53,174 nt of DNA. Source: Halorientalis sp. (GTDB lineage Archaea > Halobacteriota > Halobacteria > Halobacteriales > Haloarculaceae). Position numbers and translations under genes: made by a program. The stretch covers positions 1-53,174 of the forward strand of contig NZ_JAQCNH010000077.1 of NCBI RefSeq assembly GCF_028275115.1, read 5' to 3'. This document shows, piece by piece, positions 51,733 through 53,174 of this stretch (positions within the stretch are counted from its first letter, which is position 1; each line of letters begins with the position of its first letter). The notes beneath the pieces were generated by a model that saw nothing but the letters and a program-made list of their open reading frames with translations, had not been told where the DNA came from and searched no databases.

Positions 51733-52935
51733 TCAGTACGAACGCGGCAGCCCCAACGTGTGCTCGGCGATGTGGTTCAACATCATCTGTGACGACCCCG
51801 GCGCGACAGTCCCGAGGCGACTGCCCTTCCACATCTCGACGATCATGTAATCACGGCTGAACCCGTTGCCGCCGTGGGTCTGTAACGCCACGTCTGTCGC
51901 CTCGTGGCCCGCCTCCGAGGCCCGGAGTTTCGCCATGTTCGAGAGCTCCGCCGTCTTCTTCATATCCTCCGTCCCCTCCGTCTCGTCCATCAGCCAGGAC
52001 GCCTTCTGGACCAGCAGCTTCGCCGCCTGCACCTTCGAGTGTGCGTCCGCGAGCGGGTGCTGGACCGCCTGGTGAGCCCCGATCGGCTCGTCGAAGACGA
52101 CTCGATCGTTCGCGTACTCGACCGCACGCTCGATTGCGTTCCGACCGACGCCAATAGCCCCTGCAGCCCCGACCAGTCGCTCGGGGTTTACCGTATCGAA
52201 CAGCTGGTACAGGCCCATGTCTCTGGTCCCGATGATATCGTCTTCGCTCGCCACGTACCCGTCGAAAGAGAGTTCGTACTGCTTTTCTGGCGTCGGAATC
52301 CCCACGTCGAGTTCCCGACGTTCGATGTTCTCGTCGTGCGGGTCGGCCAAGAACAGCGTAATCCCCTGCGTCCGTTTGGCCACCTCGTCTTTCGGCGTCG
52401 TTCGCGCGACCAGCAGCATCTTGTCCGCCACGTCAACCCCGCTGATCCACTGCTTGCTCCCGTCGATCAGGAAGGTCCCGTCGTCGCGCTCCGCCGCGGA
52501 CGTGTCCAGGTTCGGCGCGTTGTGCCCCGCGTTGGGCTCGGTCAGCGCCATACAGAAGTTCAGATTTCCGTCCACCAGCGGCTCCAGCAACTCCTCTTTC
52601 TGTGTCTCCGTCCCGTGGTTCGTCAGCGTTACCGCACCGAAAACGACGTTCACCACGAACAGCATCTCCGCACCCATGCTCCCGTGTGCGACCAGCTCCT
52701 CGACGATGGTCGTCAGCTCTCTGATACCCATCCCCTCACCACCGTACTCCTCTGGCACCGTGACACCGAGGAAGCCGGCGTCGGCACAGTCCTGCCAGAA
52801 CTCTGTCGGCTCCGTCCCCGCCGACACGTCCCGCCAGTAGTCGTCGCCGTAGCCGTTCGCCACCTCTCGCGCTGTCTCTCGCATCATTCGGTGTGTCTCC
52901 GACTCAGCGAACCCGGATTCGTCAGTGAATGACAT
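51733..52935 (-). CDS. acyl-CoA dehydrogenase
   Basis: 400 residues with the N-terminal helical, central beta (LTEPNAGHN, WISGVDVADK) and C-terminal helical ACAD domains and the QTHGGNGFSRDY region. The usual Glu in the YEGT loop is absent: this part reads TVAPGSS. A Glu in NPERL, E252, is at the place used by isovaleryl-CoA and long-chain acyl-CoA dehydrogenases, so it is the likely catalytic base. The enzyme oxidises an acyl-CoA with FAD and passes electrons to ETF. TATA TTTTATAATG lies about 23-32 bases before the ATG. It sits between 5S rRNA and tRNA-Cys. Confidence 0.93.
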   Translation of the reverse strand: MSFTDESGFAESETHRMMRETAREVANGYGDDYWRDVSAGTEPTEFWQDCADAGFLGVTVPEEYGGEGMGIRELTTIVEELVAHGSMGAEMLFVVNVVFGAVTLTNHGTETQKEELLEPLVDGNLNFCMALTEPNAGHNAPNLDTSAAERDDGTFLIDGSKQWISGVDVADKMLLVARTTPKDEVAKRTQGITLFLADPHDENIERRELDVGIPTPEKQYELSFDGYVASEDDIIGTRDMGLYQLFDTVNPERLVGAAGAIGVGRNAIERAVEYANDRVVFDEPIGAHQAVQHPLADAHSKVQAAKLLVQKASWLMDETEGTEDMKKTAELSNMAKLRASEAGHEATDVALQTHGGNGFSRDYMIVEMWKGSRLGTVAPGSSQMMLNHIAEHTLGLPRSY

Positions 52936-53048
52936 GCACCGTACGAGGGGCTACCACATTATAAAACTATGAATTATCAACGGCTGGATGGTTGTCGACC
53001 GTTCGAAACGGTGGACACCCCAGCAGGAGCTGGTGACGTTCGAAATAA

Positions 53049-53086
53049 CTCGACCCGCAGACGGCCGATACCGTCTGCGGGTCGAG
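53049..53086 (-). terminator. perfect 16-bp hairpin downstream of 5S rRNA
   Basis: CTCGACCCGCAGACGG, loop CCGATA, and the exact reverse complement. It lies 8 bases after the 5S 3' end, followed in the minus-strand direction by TTATTTC. It probably ends or helps to process the rRNA transcript. Confidence 0.65.
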
Positions 53087-53093
53087 GATGAGT

Positions 53094-53174
53094 GGAGGCG
53101 GCGAACCGGGTCTCCCAGAGGCTCGCGCACTCAAGTAGGCCCCGGAACGCTGGCGGGCTTAACTTCCGTGTTCG
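53094..53174 (-). rRNA. rrf: 5S rRNA, 3' part (cut by the window edge)
   Basis: The minus strand reads CGAACACGGAAGTTAAGCCC and continues to GGTTCGCCGCC, the conserved 3' two thirds of haloarchaeal 5S rRNA. About 81 of roughly 122 bases are present. The 3' end is placed at about 53094-53097. Its direction means the 23S and 16S genes lie beyond the right edge. Confidence 0.93.

Overview
The window is a haloarchaeal chromosome segment. The evidence is high GC with strong G/C at third codon positions, acidic proteins, TATA boxes about 25-30 bases ahead of many start codons (leaderless transcripts), Tat-type signal sequences, a PGF-CTERM tail, and archaeal ribosomal protein S6e. An intron-containing tRNA-Lys and the 3' part of a 5S rRNA gene at the right edge agree with this. 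The genus cannot be fixed from the sequence alone; something in or near the Haloarculaceae is a guess.

Layout. 1-603: no supported gene. 603-3440: two divergent universal stress proteins, a DHH phosphoesterase and a DUF5807-like protein. 3632-4150: a non-autonomous IS200/IS605 (IS1341-type) element that keeps the tail of tnpB. 4333-4962: an orphan membrane protein. 5226-26802: a motility and chemotaxis island. On the minus strand it runs from the arlJ end up through arlI, arlH, arlG, two arlF genes, a repeat-rich arlCDE fusion, cheD, a double-domain cheC, cheY, two small genes, one archaellin, a small membrane protein, a winged-helix regulator, a KaiC-like ATPase and cheW. On the plus strand follow a possible 35-codon leader, cheB, cheA, cheR, a HEAT-repeat protein and cheF1, with cheF2 convergent. 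26943-27774: rps6e and a partner.

27960-46507: general accessory and housekeeping genes. They include an alpha/beta hydrolase fused to membrane segments, an ABC1/UbiB kinase-like protein, a beta-CASP nuclease, a second IS605-derived element (33497-33876), a secreted S15-type hydrolase, a frameshifted cupin, an NAD(P)H-dependent flavin disulfide reductase with a glutaredoxin-like partner, a ferredoxin-nitrite reductase, several very small proteins and the spliced tRNA-Lys. 46923-50821: a Tat/lipoprotein cluster (DyP-peroxidase-like, P19-like metal-binding, DUF7282-like, and a shortened P19-like paralogue) that looks like a metal or haem handling unit. 51516-53174: tRNA-Cys, an acyl-CoA dehydrogenase and the 5S rRNA end, all on the minus strand, so an rRNA operon lies just beyond the right edge.

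How it works together. The receptor kinase CheA/CheW phosphorylates CheY. CheB, CheR, CheC and CheD adapt the receptors. CheF proteins hand CheY-P to the archaellum switch (ArlCDE). ArlH/I/J form the motor and ArlF/G the stator-like part that holds to the S-layer. The most striking new signal is an 18-base motif placed exactly 10 bases upstream of the TATA-like element in the promoters of cheY and the archaellin, with a weaker copy at the same spacing between cheW and cheB. It suggests a common motility/chemotaxis transcription factor; the winged-helix gene embedded in the island, which has an ATTATC-N-GATAAT palindrome at its own start, is the obvious candidate.
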